From the NCBI RefSeq assembly GCF_000725485.1, contig NZ_JOAG01000032.1, forward strand, positions 1 through 64,000: DNA of 64,000 nt. Reading direction: 5' to 3'. Both the position numbers and the translations under genes were made by a program. Below the pieces are notes generated by a model that had not been told where the DNA came from, did no database searches, and was given only the letters and a program-made list of their open reading frames with translations. Positions within the stretch are counted from its first letter, which is position 1. Every line of letters starts with the position of its first letter. Shown here in pieces: positions 36,179 to 44,762 of this stretch. This DNA is from Nonomuraea candida. GTDB taxonomy: Bacteria > Actinomycetota > Actinomycetes > Streptosporangiales > Streptosporangiaceae.

Positions 36179-37170
36179 GCGGGCACACCTCCGAGCGGGC
36201 GCAGGCTGCGCGAGCGCAGGAAGTCGTCGAAGGCCGCGCCGGTGGAGAACTTGGGCTTCCAGCCCAGCTCGGCCTCCAGCCTGGAGGTGTCGACCACGCG
36301 GCCGTGGCACATCAGCCTGACCTGCTCGGGCGAGTATTCGACCAGCCCGGCCCTGCGCACGGCGCCGCCCAGCACCGTGAAAGCGGGCGAGGGCAGCGGC
36401 AGCGACGGCCGCCCCGCCCTCCTGGCGCACTGCGACAGCAGCAGCACCCCTGCCCCGGCCACGTTGTACGTGCCGGGGTGGTCTTCGGTCGCCATCCGGC
36501 GCAGCACCTCGACCGCGTCGTCCTCGTGGACGAACTGCAGCCGCGGGTCGAAGCCGAACACGGTCGGCAGCACCGGCTGGGTGAAGTAACGGGTCAGCGG
36601 CGAGTCGACGCCGGGGCCCATGAAGTTGGCGAAGCGCAGCAGCGAGACCGTCACGTCGGGGCGCCGCCGCGCGAACCCGCGCACGTAGCCCTCGACCTCG
36701 ACCGCGTCTTTGGCATAGCCGTGGACGGGGCCGTCGTGCGGCTCCAGGTCCTCGGTGAACACCGCGGGGTCGCGGGGCGACGAGCCGTAGACGGCGGTGG
36801 TGGAGCGCACCACCACGCGCCTGACGGTCGCCGACCGCTGGCAGGCACCGAGCAACTGCATGGTGCCGATGACGTTGTGCTCCTTCATGGCGGCCCTGCC
36901 ACCGCTCCGCGACGGAGCGCTGACCAGGCTCATGTGCACAACGGTGTCGATGTCCGCGGCCGCGATCACCTGGGCGATGTCGGGGCTGCGCAGATCGACC
37001 CGGACGAACTCCGTCCGGCCGAGGGAGATGCCGCCTTCTCGCGTCAGCGAGGGGGGCGGCACGGTGTCCACTCCTATGACACGGCTGATGTCCGGGTCTG
37101 CCGCCAGAACGCTCGCCACCCGGGCGCCTATGTGGCGCGAGACCCCGGTGACAAGCACGGTGTGGGTCAT
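36175..37170 (-). CDS. NAD-dependent epimerase/dehydratase (331 aa)
   Basis: Extended SDR with VTGVSRHIGARVASVLA at the N-terminus; a Tyr-x-x-x-Lys is present in VHGYAKDAVE, and SLVSAP/STTAVYGSSP supply the Ser/Thr. This fits nucleotide-sugar or sterol-type epimerases. Translational overlap with the acyltransferase suggests a joint role in lipid or envelope modification (inference). Confidence 0.85.
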   Translation of the reverse strand: MTHTVLVTGVSRHIGARVASVLAADPDISRVIGVDTVPPPSLTREGGISLGRTEFVRVDLRSPDIAQVIAAADIDTVVHMSLVSAPSRSGGRAAMKEHNVIGTMQLLGACQRSATVRRVVVRSTTAVYGSSPRDPAVFTEDLEPHDGPVHGYAKDAVEVEGYVRGFARRRPDVTVSLLRFANFMGPGVDSPLTRYFTQPVLPTVFGFDPRLQFVHEDDAVEVLRRMATEDHPGTYNVAGAGVLLLSQCARRAGRPSLPLPSPAFTVLGGAVRRAGLVEYSPEQVRLMCHGRVVDTSRLEAELGWKPKFSTGAAFDDFLRSRSLRPLGGVPA

Positions 37171-37192
37171 CAGCGCCTCGCAGCTGCGTCGG

Positions 37193-37291
37193 TTACTTCT
37201 TGTTGCGCCGCTGGATGCGCGTCTTCTTGAGCAGCTTGCGGTGCTTCTTCTTAGCCATCCGCTTGCGGCGCTTCTTGATCACAGAGCCCAC
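37193..37291 (-). CDS. Ribosomal protein bS22 / AURKAIP1-COX24 domain protein (32 aa)
   Basis: Very basic 32-residue protein ([20 protein letters not shown], then [12 protein letters not shown]), nearly identical in pattern to the mycobacterial small-subunit protein bS22. The GTG start at 37291 has a GGGGG stretch five bases upstream. Gene is too short for most gene callers. It sits 22 bases upstream of the epimerase start on the same strand. Confidence 0.9.
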   Translation of the reverse strand: MGSVIKKRRKRMAKKKHRKLLKKTRIQRRNKK

Positions 37292-37390
37292 GGGACCCCC
37301 AGGTACTGATAGCAAGTCTGATCGGAGTGCGAGCGCACACCGGCTCACAGACTACCGGCGATCCACGGTAGATCGCCCCTCGGGGGGTGA

Positions 37391-37422
37391 GAGCCCGGCC
37401 ACGACGGCGGCGGCCGGGCCTC
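37391..37422 (-). terminator. Terminator after the HTH gene
   Basis: Stem GCCCGGCC / GGCCGGGC (8 bp, extendable with one bulge), 11-base loop, about 45 bases past the HTH gene stop. The remaining 37293-37465 stretch shows no gene. Confidence 0.6.
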
Positions 37423-37465
37423 TCCCTGGGTCAGCACTCACGACACGAACGGGCGTGTCGCTACG

Positions 37466-37669
37466 TCAACCTGCCTCGATGTAGGCCTCCCGCAGATAGT
37501 CGTGTACCGCCTGCTCAGGCACCCTGAACGAGCGGCCGACACGGATGGCCGGCAGCTCGCCGGAGTGGACGAGCCGGTACACAGTCATCTTGGACACCCT
37601 CATGACCGTCGCCACTTCTGCCACGGTCAGGAACTTCACCTCGCTGAGAGGTCTTTCGCCTGCAGCCAT
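37466..37669 (-). CDS. Excisionase-type helix-turn-helix protein (67 aa)
   Basis: MerR-like single-domain DNA-binding protein: FLTVAEVATVMRVSKMTVYRLVHSGELPAIRVGRSFRVPE. ATG at 37669 (MAAGERPLSEV) has GAGG six bases upstream; an earlier start would add a basic extension. It is a conserved stand-alone actinobacterial gene rather than part of a prophage here. Target unknown. Confidence 0.85.
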   Translation of the reverse strand: MAAGERPLSEVKFLTVAEVATVMRVSKMTVYRLVHSGELPAIRVGRSFRVPEQAVHDYLREAYIEAG

Positions 37670-37981
37670 CGGACGCCTCTTCCGCACGTGTTTCCGGGTT
37701 ATCCCCACTGGTGCCATTGCTCACGCACGTGTACTGCCGTCAGCGTAAGTCGGGACTCCGAGTGCGCAAACCCCCTAGTTTCTCAGCTCGCGGAGCCGTC
37801 TGTCAGCCGAATCTGCGAATTCGCTGGCCAGCAGCAGGTCACCGCGCCTCTCCCACACCTTGGAACTGTCCAAGTTGCCACACTTAAGAGTCCCCGAAGC
37901 CCTATCAAAAGTTGGCAAAGTGACAGCGAGGCTCCTGGAATGCAGGCGCGAAAAGACCGTATGGGGATGACCGATTTGAAC
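37670..37981. other. Non-coding gap upstream of the HTH gene
   Basis: Lower-GC stretch of about 310 bases with the HTH promoter region (minus strand). No gene with convincing codon bias was seen. Confidence 0.5.
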
Positions 37982-38764
37982 TCAAAGGGCCTGTGTGACG
38001 GATGTGACCAATCGCTCGGTCAACGGTGCGTAGTAGCGAGGTAGCACGTTGTCGTCGAGTGGCACGACCACGTCAAGCTTGCCTTCCGCCTCACCGACGA
38101 ACAGCCCGGGGTCGTTGCAGTCGGCGAACGCCACCGTCGGCACGCCCGCCTCGCCCGCCGCCCCGGCCCAGCCGTGGTCGGCGATCACCAGGTCGGGCAG
38201 ATCCGCGCCCAGCTCGTCGAGCATGTGCCGCATCGGGGCCGCGTCGTGGGAGTGCACCAGCGCGCCCCGGTCGTCGAGCATGGCGACGTCCTGGAGGTAG
38301 CGGATCCTCCTGGGCCGGCCGAAGCCCGACCCCGCATACGTCCAGCCCTCGGCGGGCGACAGCAGCTGCGCGCCCCTCGACGCGCAGAACGCGGCCAGCG
38401 GCAGGTGGATGGCCAGCACGCCGGTGGGGTGGCCGGTGGCGAACAGGATGCGCGGACGGGGCCGCGCCAGCACCGCGGCGATGCGCTCGGCCATCGCGTC
38501 GAGCGCGTCGATCGTCAGGTCGGGGTCGATGGTGTCCTGGCCCGAGCGGTGGCCGGGGTCGGAGACCACGCCCGCGGACTTGGCCATCAGCGCCAGCACG
38601 TCGCGGTAGGACCACGGCTGGTCGAACGTCAGGCCCAGCGCGTAGTAGGGGTCGCCGTTGGCCAGCGAGCTGTAGTGGTCAAGGTTGTTCTCGCGGGAGG
38701 TCGCGACATCGCCGGCGATGCGGGTGGAGACAAGGTGATCTCGGAGTTCGTCGCGGCTCAGCAC
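37982..38764 (-). CDS. Putative phosphatase (260 aa)
   Basis: Matches actinobacterial proteins commonly annotated as phosphatase; no classical catalytic motif could be assigned. Notable segments are ILFATGHPTGVLAIHLPLA, SPAEGWTYAGSGFGRPRRIRY and LVIADHGWAGAAGEAGVPTVAFADCNDPGLF, suggesting a Rossmann-like or isomerase-like fold. It starts 14 bases after acuC, so they form an operon. Confidence 0.6.
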   Translation of the reverse strand: MLSRDELRDHLVSTRIAGDVATSRENNLDHYSSLANGDPYYALGLTFDQPWSYRDVLALMAKSAGVVSDPGHRSGQDTIDPDLTIDALDAMAERIAAVLARPRPRILFATGHPTGVLAIHLPLAAFCASRGAQLLSPAEGWTYAGSGFGRPRRIRYLQDVAMLDDRGALVHSHDAAPMRHMLDELGADLPDLVIADHGWAGAAGEAGVPTVAFADCNDPGLFVGEAEGKLDVVVPLDDNVLPRYYAPLTERLVTSVTQAL

Positions 38765-38778
38765 TGGATTCTTCCTCG

Positions 38779-39942
38779 TCAGGGCATCGGATCGAGGCCG
38801 TGCAGGGGGAACACCGCGTTTCGGGTCGCCATGACCGCACGGTCAATGGGGTCCGCTGGATCATAACCACTGGACAAGTCACGAAATTCCGGGTTTCGTC
38901 CGTCGGTCATGGTCAGCGGGGGCGCCTCGCCGGTGCGCTCCCGTACGAGGCGGCGCCAGCCCTCCCCCGTCGGCGTGGCCGGATCGACGGGATGCCCGGC
39001 CACCTCGGCGATGAGGTGCGTCCACGCCCGCGGCACCACCTGGACCAGCTCGTATCCGCCGCCGCCCGTCGCGATCCACCGGCCGCCCGCGGTCTCGTGG
39101 GCCAGGCGGTGCAGCGCGGAGTAGGCGGCCCGCTGGCCGTCCACGCTGAGCATCAGGTTGGCCAGCGGATCGAGCGCGTGGCTGTCGCAGCCGTGCTGGG
39201 TCACCAGGATCTCCGGCCCGAACTCGCGCAGCAGCGGCGGCACCACCGCGTGGAAGGCCCGCAGCCAGCCGGAGTCGCCGCAGCCCGCCGGGAGCGCGAC
39301 GTTGACGGCCGTGCCCTCGGCCCCGGTCTCCTCGGGGAAGCCCGTGCCGGGGAACAACGTGCGCGGGCTCTCGTGGAGACTGATCGTCAGCACCCTGGGG
39401 TCGTTGTAGAAGACGGTCTGCACGCCGTCGCCGTGGTGGACGTCCACGTCGACGTACGCGACGCGGCTCACGCCCCGCTCCAGCAGCCACGCGATGGCCA
39501 GCGCCGGGTCGTTGTAGACGCAGAAGCCGCTGGCGGCCGCGGGCATCGCGTGGTGCAGCCCGCCCGCCACGTTGATCGCGTGCTCGGCCGCGCCCTCCCA
39601 CACCGAGCGGGCGGCGGCCAGCGAGGCGCCGGCGATCAGCGCCGAGGCCTCGTGCACGCCCGCGAACGCGGGGTTGTCGGTGGTGCCGAGCCCGACGGCG
39701 AGATCCGGCCGGCCCGCGGCGGACACCCGCTTGACGGCCTCGATGTAGCCCCGGTCGTGCACCATGGCCAGCTCGTCGTCGCCGGCGGGGGCGCAGCCCG
39801 CCACCTCGACCTTGTCGAGCACGCCGAGCTCGCGGGCGAGCGCCATGGTCAGCTCGACCCGGACGGGGGCGAGCGGATGGCTCGGGCCGAAGTTGTAGGA
39901 GGTGAGAGCGTCGTCCCAGATCACCCGTGCCGACCGGCTCAT
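38779..39942 (-). CDS. acuC: AcuC-like protein, histone deacetylase superfamily (387 aa)
   Basis: Zinc-dependent amidohydrolase; AcuC deacetylates acetyl-CoA synthetase in Bacillus. The signature VAYVDVDVHHGDGVQ, GGLHHAMPAAASGFCVYND and GPEILVTQHGCDSHALDPLA contain the zinc and catalytic His residues; LATGGGGY-type end WIATGGGGYEL is present. Paired with the downstream phosphatase-like gene. Confidence 0.9.
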   Translation of the reverse strand: MSRSARVIWDDALTSYNFGPSHPLAPVRVELTMALARELGVLDKVEVAGCAPAGDDELAMVHDRGYIEAVKRVSAAGRPDLAVGLGTTDNPAFAGVHEASALIAGASLAAARSVWEGAAEHAINVAGGLHHAMPAAASGFCVYNDPALAIAWLLERGVSRVAYVDVDVHHGDGVQTVFYNDPRVLTISLHESPRTLFPGTGFPEETGAEGTAVNVALPAGCGDSGWLRAFHAVVPPLLREFGPEILVTQHGCDSHALDPLANLMLSVDGQRAAYSALHRLAHETAGGRWIATGGGGYELVQVVPRAWTHLIAEVAGHPVDPATPTGEGWRRLVRERTGEAPPLTMTDGRNPEFRDLSSGYDPADPIDRAVMATRNAVFPLHGLDPMP

Positions 39943-40037
39943 GCCAACCCCTTCGCCGCCTGCTCGCCTTGCGCCGACGTTACCGCAGCGCAGACACCTC
40001 GTTGTAGCCCGGGTTCAGCGGCCGGAAACGTCGCCGC

Positions 40038-40049
40038 AATATCGATATT
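40038..40049. promoter_or_regulatory. Palindrome upstream of the two-component system
   Basis: Perfect 12-base palindrome AATATCGATATT, 20 bases before the sensor kinase start; a possible autoregulatory operator for the NarL-type response regulator. Confidence 0.35.
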
Positions 40050-40069
40050 TCCTGCTTTAGGGTTGCAGC

Positions 40070-41218
40070 GTGCGCGTGGGGCGGACCTTCATGAGGGTCG
40101 TACGGTTCTTCCAGCGGCCCGTGGTCTTCGACAGGGCGCTGGTGATCGTGCTGGCGTTCCCGCAGGTCGTCGGCGTCATCGTGGTGCTCGGATGGGGGCA
40201 GGACGTCCTGCGCGCGGACGGGCCGCCCCCTCTCCTGGTCTCCCTGCACTACCTGCTGGGCATGGCGTTCCTGCTCATGCGCCGCCGCCGGCCGATCCTG
40301 ACGACGGCGCTGGTGACCGGCGTGGACGTCGTGTTCATCCTGGCGCACGTCGTGGAGGCCACGAACCTGCCCACCGGCATCGCCCTCTACAGCCTGGGCC
40401 GCTACGCCAACGGCCGCACCACCGCCATCACCGCCCTCGTCGTCTACGCCGGCTACGCCTCCGTCCTGGAGCTGGGCCTGGGCGCCAGGGGCGGCTGGGT
40501 CGCCGCCCTGTTCGCCATCGGGGCCTGCGTGGGCGTCGGGCAGCTCGTCCGGCTCAGGGCCGAGCTGAGCGAGCGCGGCCGGCGCGAGGCCGCCGACGCC
40601 GCCGTACGGGCCGAGCGGCGGCGCATCGCCCGCGAGCTGCACGACGTGGTCGCGCACCACATCACCGTGATCAACGCGCTGGTCGGCGGCGCGCGGGCCA
40701 CGCTCCCGCCCGAGCAGGAGGTCACCAGGAACGCGCTGGAGAGCGCCGAGCAGACCGCCCGCCAGGCGATGTCGGAGATGCGCCACCTGCTCGACGTGCT
40801 GCGGGCCGACGGCAACGAGGGGCCGGACGCCGCGACCGGGGTGGGCGCGGACCGGCTGCCCGCGCTGATCAGGGAGGCCGGGTCTGCGGGGCTGCCGGCC
40901 AGCCTGACCGTGACGGGCGAGCCCGTCGAGCTGCCCGCCGCCGTGGACCACGCCGTCTACCGGATCGTGCAGGAGGCGCTGACCAACACGCGCAAGCACG
41001 CCGTCGGCGCCAGGGCCAGCGTCCGCCTGGCCTACGAGCCCACCGCCGTCGAGGTCGAGGTGCTCGACGACGGCCTGCCCAAGGACGGGGACGCCCCGGG
41101 ATTCGGGCTCGGCGGCATGGCCGAGCGGGTGGCCCTGTGCGGTGGCCGGCTCTCCACCGGCCCCAGGCCCGAGGGAGGATTCCGCGTGCACGCCCGGATA
41201 CCGCTGGAGAGCGCATGA
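40070..41218 (+). CDS. Sensor histidine kinase, HisKA_3 type (382 aa)
   Basis: Membrane kinase: about five or six helices in residues ~20-165, then the dimerisation/phospho-acceptor helix ERRRIARELHDVVAHHITVI (His about residue 191) and a HATPase domain (VYRIVQEALTNTRKHA, DDGLP, GFGLGGMAERV). No extracellular sensor domain of size, so it may sense membrane or envelope signals. GTG start with AGGG upstream. Stop overlaps the response regulator start. Confidence 0.92.
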   Translation: MRVGRTFMRVVRFFQRPVVFDRALVIVLAFPQVVGVIVVLGWGQDVLRADGPPPLLVSLHYLLGMAFLLMRRRRPILTTALVTGVDVVFILAHVVEATNLPTGIALYSLGRYANGRTTAITALVVYAGYASVLELGLGARGGWVAALFAIGACVGVGQLVRLRAELSERGRREAADAAVRAERRRIARELHDVVAHHITVINALVGGARATLPPEQEVTRNALESAEQTARQAMSEMRHLLDVLRADGNEGPDAATGVGADRLPALIREAGSAGLPASLTVTGEPVELPAAVDHAVYRIVQEALTNTRKHAVGARASVRLAYEPTAVEVEVLDDGLPKDGDAPGFGLGGMAERVALCGGRLSTGPRPEGGFRVHARIPLESA

Positions 41219-41931
41219 CCCCTGACGAGACGATCAAGGTGCTGCTGGCCGACGACCACGAGCTGGTGCGCAAGGGCTTCCGGCTCATGCTCGACGCCCA
41301 GCCCGACCTGAGCGTGGTCGGCGAGGCCGGGGACGGCGGGGAGGCGGTCGAGCTGAGCCGGCGGCTGCGGCCCGACGTGGTGCTGATGGACCTGCACATG
41401 CCCGGCATGGACGGCGTGCGCGCGACCGAGCTGATCACCTCCGAGCTGCCGGGGGTGCGGGTGCTCGCGCTGAGCACGTTCGACCTGGACGAGAACGTGG
41501 TCGCGGCGCTGCGCGCGGGCGCGGACGGCTTCCTGCCCAAGGACGTCTCGCCGGAGGAGCTCATCGAGGGCGTGCGCGTGGTGCACAGGGGCGAGTCGGC
41601 CGTCGCCCCGCGCCTGCTGACCAGGCTCATCGGCGCCTTCGTCCGCGCCCCCGGCGGCCCGCGCCGCACGTCCGCCGAGCCGCCGGGCGCGTCCGGGGCC
41701 GGGGCCGGGGCCGGTGCTCCGGGGCTGGCGGGGCTGACGGAGCGCGAGCGGGAGATCCTCGTGCTGATCGCCCGCGGCCGGTCGAACGCGGAGATCGCCG
41801 CCGAGCTGGCCGTCTCCCCCTCGACCGTCAAGAACCACGTCACGAACCTGTTCGCCAAGATCGGCGTCAGGGACCGCGCCCAGGCCGTGATCGTGGCCTA
41901 CGAGGCGGCCCTGATCCACCCGGGAGAGTAG
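41215..41931 (+). CDS. LuxR/NarL-type response regulator (238 aa)
   Basis: Receiver domain with acidic pocket LLADDHE and phospho-acceptor Asp59 in VVLMDLHMPGMDG; an Ala/Gly/Pro linker (residues ~150-175), then a LuxR HTH (LTEREREILVLIARGRSNAEIA). ATG overlaps the kinase stop. The adjacent ABC transporter is the likely target. Confidence 0.94.
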   Translation: MTPDETIKVLLADDHELVRKGFRLMLDAQPDLSVVGEAGDGGEAVELSRRLRPDVVLMDLHMPGMDGVRATELITSELPGVRVLALSTFDLDENVVAALRAGADGFLPKDVSPEELIEGVRVVHRGESAVAPRLLTRLIGAFVRAPGGPRRTSAEPPGASGAGAGAGAPGLAGLTEREREILVLIARGRSNAEIAAELAVSPSTVKNHVTNLFAKIGVRDRAQAVIVAYEAALIHPGE

Positions 41932-42011
41932 GACCAGGGTCCTATCCCGCCGCCGTGGGAACGGTTCCCGGGCAGGAAGAAACCCGGCGATCGTGACGGC
42001 ACGCTTGGATC

Positions 42012-42902
42012 ATGACCGCGATTCGGGCAACGAATTTGAGCAAGCGCTACGGCGGCACCGCTGCCGTGGCGGACCTGTCGTTCGACGTCGAGCCCGGTCG
42101 GGTGACCGGCTTCCTCGGCCCCAACGGCGCGGGCAAGTCGACCACCATGCGCATGATCCTGGGCCTCGACCGCCCCTCGGGCGGCTCGGTGCTGGTGGAC
42201 GGCCGGCCGTACGCCGAGCTGAGACACCCCCTGCGCAAGGTGGGCGCGCTGCTGGACGCCAAGGCCGTGCACGGCGGGCGCAGCGCGCACAACCACCTGC
42301 TGGCCATCGCCCAGAGCAACGGCATTCCCGCCGGCCGGGTGCGCGAGGTGCTGGAGATCGTGGGCCTGCGCGAGGTGGCCAAGCGGCGGGTCGGCGGCTT
42401 CTCCCTCGGCATGGCGCAGCGACTCGGCATCGCCGCCGCGCTGCTCGGCGATCCGGAGATCCTGCTGTTCGACGAACCCGTCAACGGGCTCGACCCGGAC
42501 GGCATCCTGTGGATCCGCACGCTCATGCGCAAGCTGGCGGCCGAGGGGCGGACGGTGTTCGTCTCCAGCCATCTGATGAGCGAGATGGCGCAGACCGCCG
42601 ACCACCTGATCGTGATCGGCAAGGGCCGGCTCATCGCCGACACCAGCGTGCAGGAGTTCATCGGGCGCAGCTCGCAGGGCTACGTACGCGTCCGCTCGCC
42701 CCGCCTGGCCGAGGTGGCCGAGCTGGTCAAGGTGGGTGAGCTGCACCCCGACCACCTGCGCGTGACCGCGATGAGCACGCTGGAGATCGGCGCGCTGACG
42801 GCACGAGCCGGCATTCCGCTGGAGGAGCTGACCTTCGTGCAGCCCTCGCTCGAAGCGGCCTACATGGAGCTGACCAAAGACAGCCTGGAGTTCTCCGCAT
42901 GA
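42012..42902 (+). CDS. ABC transporter ATP-binding protein (296 aa)
   Basis: DrrA/BcrA-like exporter ATPase: Walker A GPNGAGKSTTMRM, signature VGGFSLGMAQRLGIA (variant of LSGGQ: FSLGM), Walker B LLFDEPVNGLDPDG and switch His in VSSHLMSEM. Such pairs with two-component systems often confer resistance to cell-envelope drugs (family knowledge). Stop overlaps the permease start. Confidence 0.93.
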   Translation: MTAIRATNLSKRYGGTAAVADLSFDVEPGRVTGFLGPNGAGKSTTMRMILGLDRPSGGSVLVDGRPYAELRHPLRKVGALLDAKAVHGGRSAHNHLLAIAQSNGIPAGRVREVLEIVGLREVAKRRVGGFSLGMAQRLGIAAALLGDPEILLFDEPVNGLDPDGILWIRTLMRKLAAEGRTVFVSSHLMSEMAQTADHLIVIGKGRLIADTSVQEFIGRSSQGYVRVRSPRLAEVAELVKVGELHPDHLRVTAMSTLEIGALTARAGIPLEELTFVQPSLEAAYMELTKDSLEFSA

Positions 42903-43639
42903 TCGACATCCTCAGGTCCGAATGGACCAAGATCCGCTCGGTCCGCTCGACGGTGTGGACCCTGGCCGTCACCGCCGCGCTGATGGTGGGCCTGTCCGCA
43001 CTGCTCACCGGCTCCATGAAGAGCACCGCCGACGGGCCCGTGAACGCGGAGCAGGCGATCGCGGGAAGCCTGCTGGGCATCATGTTCGCCCAGCTCGCCA
43101 TGGCCACGCTGGGCGTGCTGGTGATCTCCAGCGAGTACCGCACCGGCGGCATCCGCACCTCGCTGATGGCCGTGCCCCAGCGGCTGCGCCTGCTGACCGG
43201 CAAGATCCTGGTGTTCACCGCGACCTCGCTGGTCGTCAGCGCGGTGGCCTCCGCCGCGGCGCTGGGCGTCGGCCTGGCCATCACGCAACCGCCCTCGCTG
43301 CCGACGAACGACGTCCTGATGGCCGTGCTCGGGGCCACTCTCTACCTGACCGCCTGCGGCCTCTTCGGGCTGGGGCTGGGCACGCTCGTGCGGCACACGC
43401 CCGGCGCGGTCGTGGCGGCCATCGCGCTCATGCTGGTGCTGCCCCAGGTCGCGACGCAGCTCCCGGGAGCGTGGGGACAGAGGATCGCCGAGTACTTCAC
43501 CACCAACGCCGGCCTGCTGCTGGTGGGGCAGAGCAACTCCGAAACGCTGGGGCCGTGGAGCGGGTTCGGCGTGTATCTGATCTGGGTGGCCGTCGCGATG
43601 ATCGCCGGCGCCGTCCTCCTCCGCCGCCGCGACGCGTAA
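42899..43639 (+). CDS. ABC transporter permease (246 aa)
   Basis: Six-helix ABC-2 type permease: ILRSEWTKIRSVRSTVWTLAVTA at the start, typical of this exporter class, and IVISSEYRTGGIRTSL-type motif (LVISSEYRTGGIRTSLMA). Four-base overlap with the ATPase gene. Substrate unknown. Confidence 0.9.
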   Translation: MIDILRSEWTKIRSVRSTVWTLAVTAALMVGLSALLTGSMKSTADGPVNAEQAIAGSLLGIMFAQLAMATLGVLVISSEYRTGGIRTSLMAVPQRLRLLTGKILVFTATSLVVSAVASAAALGVGLAITQPPSLPTNDVLMAVLGATLYLTACGLFGLGLGTLVRHTPGAVVAAIALMLVLPQVATQLPGAWGQRIAEYFTTNAGLLLVGQSNSETLGPWSGFGVYLIWVAVAMIAGAVLLRRRDA

Positions 43640-43655
43640 CGGTCGCGATCGTTGT

Positions 43656-43685
43656 GGCGATCACCGGTTCGCGCCGGTGATCGCC
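43656..43685 (+). terminator. Terminator after ABC permease gene
   Basis: Perfect 12-bp stem GGCGATCACCGG / CCGGTGATCGCC, 6-base loop, 17 bases past the permease stop. Confidence 0.75.
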
Positions 43686-43836
43686 CTCCTCCCCGGCTCC
43701 GCTCCCGTCCCGCGCCGCTTCTGTCCGTCACGCCACCCTTCCTTTACGGCTGCGCCACCCCGGCCCCACCCGCCGCACGTGGCGGGCCTCCGTCCAGGGA
43801 GACGCTCCTCCGGCTCACGAGCCGGCCACCGCTACG

Positions 43837-43865
43837 AGCGCCCCGTGGGCCGTCCGCGGGGCGCT
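43837..43865. terminator. Second hairpin between permease and proC
   Basis: Stem AGCGCCCC / GGGGCGCT, 13-base loop, followed on the plus strand by TT. It lies 32 bases past the proC stop and may serve the minus strand. The rest of 43640-43896 shows no gene. Confidence 0.5.
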
Positions 43866-43896
43866 TTCCGTGCCCGGGAAGCACGAAGGCGGGCGG

Positions 43897-44694
43897 TCAG
43901 TCGCCGGAGGCGAGTTCGCGGCCGCGGTCGCGGGCGGCTTCGATGGCGGCCAGGAACGCGGCCCGCACGCTGTGCCGCTCCAGCTCGGCGATCGCCGCGA
44001 TCGTGGTGCCGCCCGGCGAGGTGACGGCCTCGCGCAGGATCACCGGGTGCTCGCCGGAGTCGCGCAGCATCACCGCGGCCCCCACGATGGACTGGGTGAC
44101 CATGTCGAGCGCGGCGGCCCTCGGCATGCCGAGCAGGATGCCCGCGTCGACCATGGCCTCGACCAGGTAGAAGAAGTAGGCGGGACCGCTACCGGACAGG
44201 GCCGTGGCGGCGTCCTGCTGCGACTCGGGGATGCGCAGCACCTTGCCGACCGGCCGCAGCAGGCCCTCGGTGAGCTTGAGGTGCTCCTCCCCCGCGTACG
44301 CCCCCGCCGAGATCACGCTCATCGCCTCGTCGAACTTGATCGGCGTGTTGGACATCACCCGCACCACCGGCACCTCGATGCCGAGCCGCTGCTCGACGAA
44401 GGACGTGGTGATGCCGGCCGCAGCGCTGATCACCAGGCGCTCGGCCGGGACGTAAGGGGCGATCTCGGCCAGCAGGGTGCCCATGTCCTGCGGCTTGACC
44501 GCCAGGATGAGGGTGTCGGCGGACTTGGCGGCCTCGGCGTTCGACACGATGCGCACGCCGTAGGTCTCGCGCAGCGCCTGGCCCCGCTCGGCCCGGCGGG
44601 TGGTGGCCATGATGTCGCCCGGCTTGAACCCGGCCCGCAGCAGCCCGGACAGCAGGGCTTCGCCCATCTTGCCCGTGCCCAGAATCGCGATCAT
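43897..44694 (-). CDS. proC: Pyrroline-5-carboxylate reductase (265 aa)
   Basis: NADPH-dependent last step of proline synthesis. N-terminal MIAILGTGKMGEALLSGLL (nucleotide binding) and the C-terminal signature SGSGPAYFFYLVEAMVDAG and VTSPGGTTIAAI are intact. It lies just downstream of the proline dehydrogenase gene on the same strand, so synthesis and breakdown of proline are encoded together. Confidence 0.95.
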   Translation of the reverse strand: MIAILGTGKMGEALLSGLLRAGFKPGDIMATTRRAERGQALRETYGVRIVSNAEAAKSADTLILAVKPQDMGTLLAEIAPYVPAERLVISAAAGITTSFVEQRLGIEVPVVRVMSNTPIKFDEAMSVISAGAYAGEEHLKLTEGLLRPVGKVLRIPESQQDAATALSGSGPAYFFYLVEAMVDAGILLGMPRAAALDMVTQSIVGAAVMLRDSGEHPVILREAVTSPGGTTIAAIAELERHSVRAAFLAAIEAARDRGRELASGD

Positions 44695-44762
44695 TTCGCC
44701 CCTCGGAGAAAAGTAGACGCCCGACCCGGCAGCTTATCGGGCCACCCCAGCGTTCCGGCGGG

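Noticed and set aside
37466..37669. Excisionase-like gene as a sign of an integrated element
   Set aside because: No integrase, attachment repeats or phage genes nearby; the gene is a common stand-alone actinobacterial HTH protein.
38026..41931. Very long plus-strand open frame running into the response regulator
   Set aside because: Only its last 238 codons are real (response regulator, start 41215); the rest lies antisense to the phosphatase and acuC genes, then out of frame with the sensor kinase.
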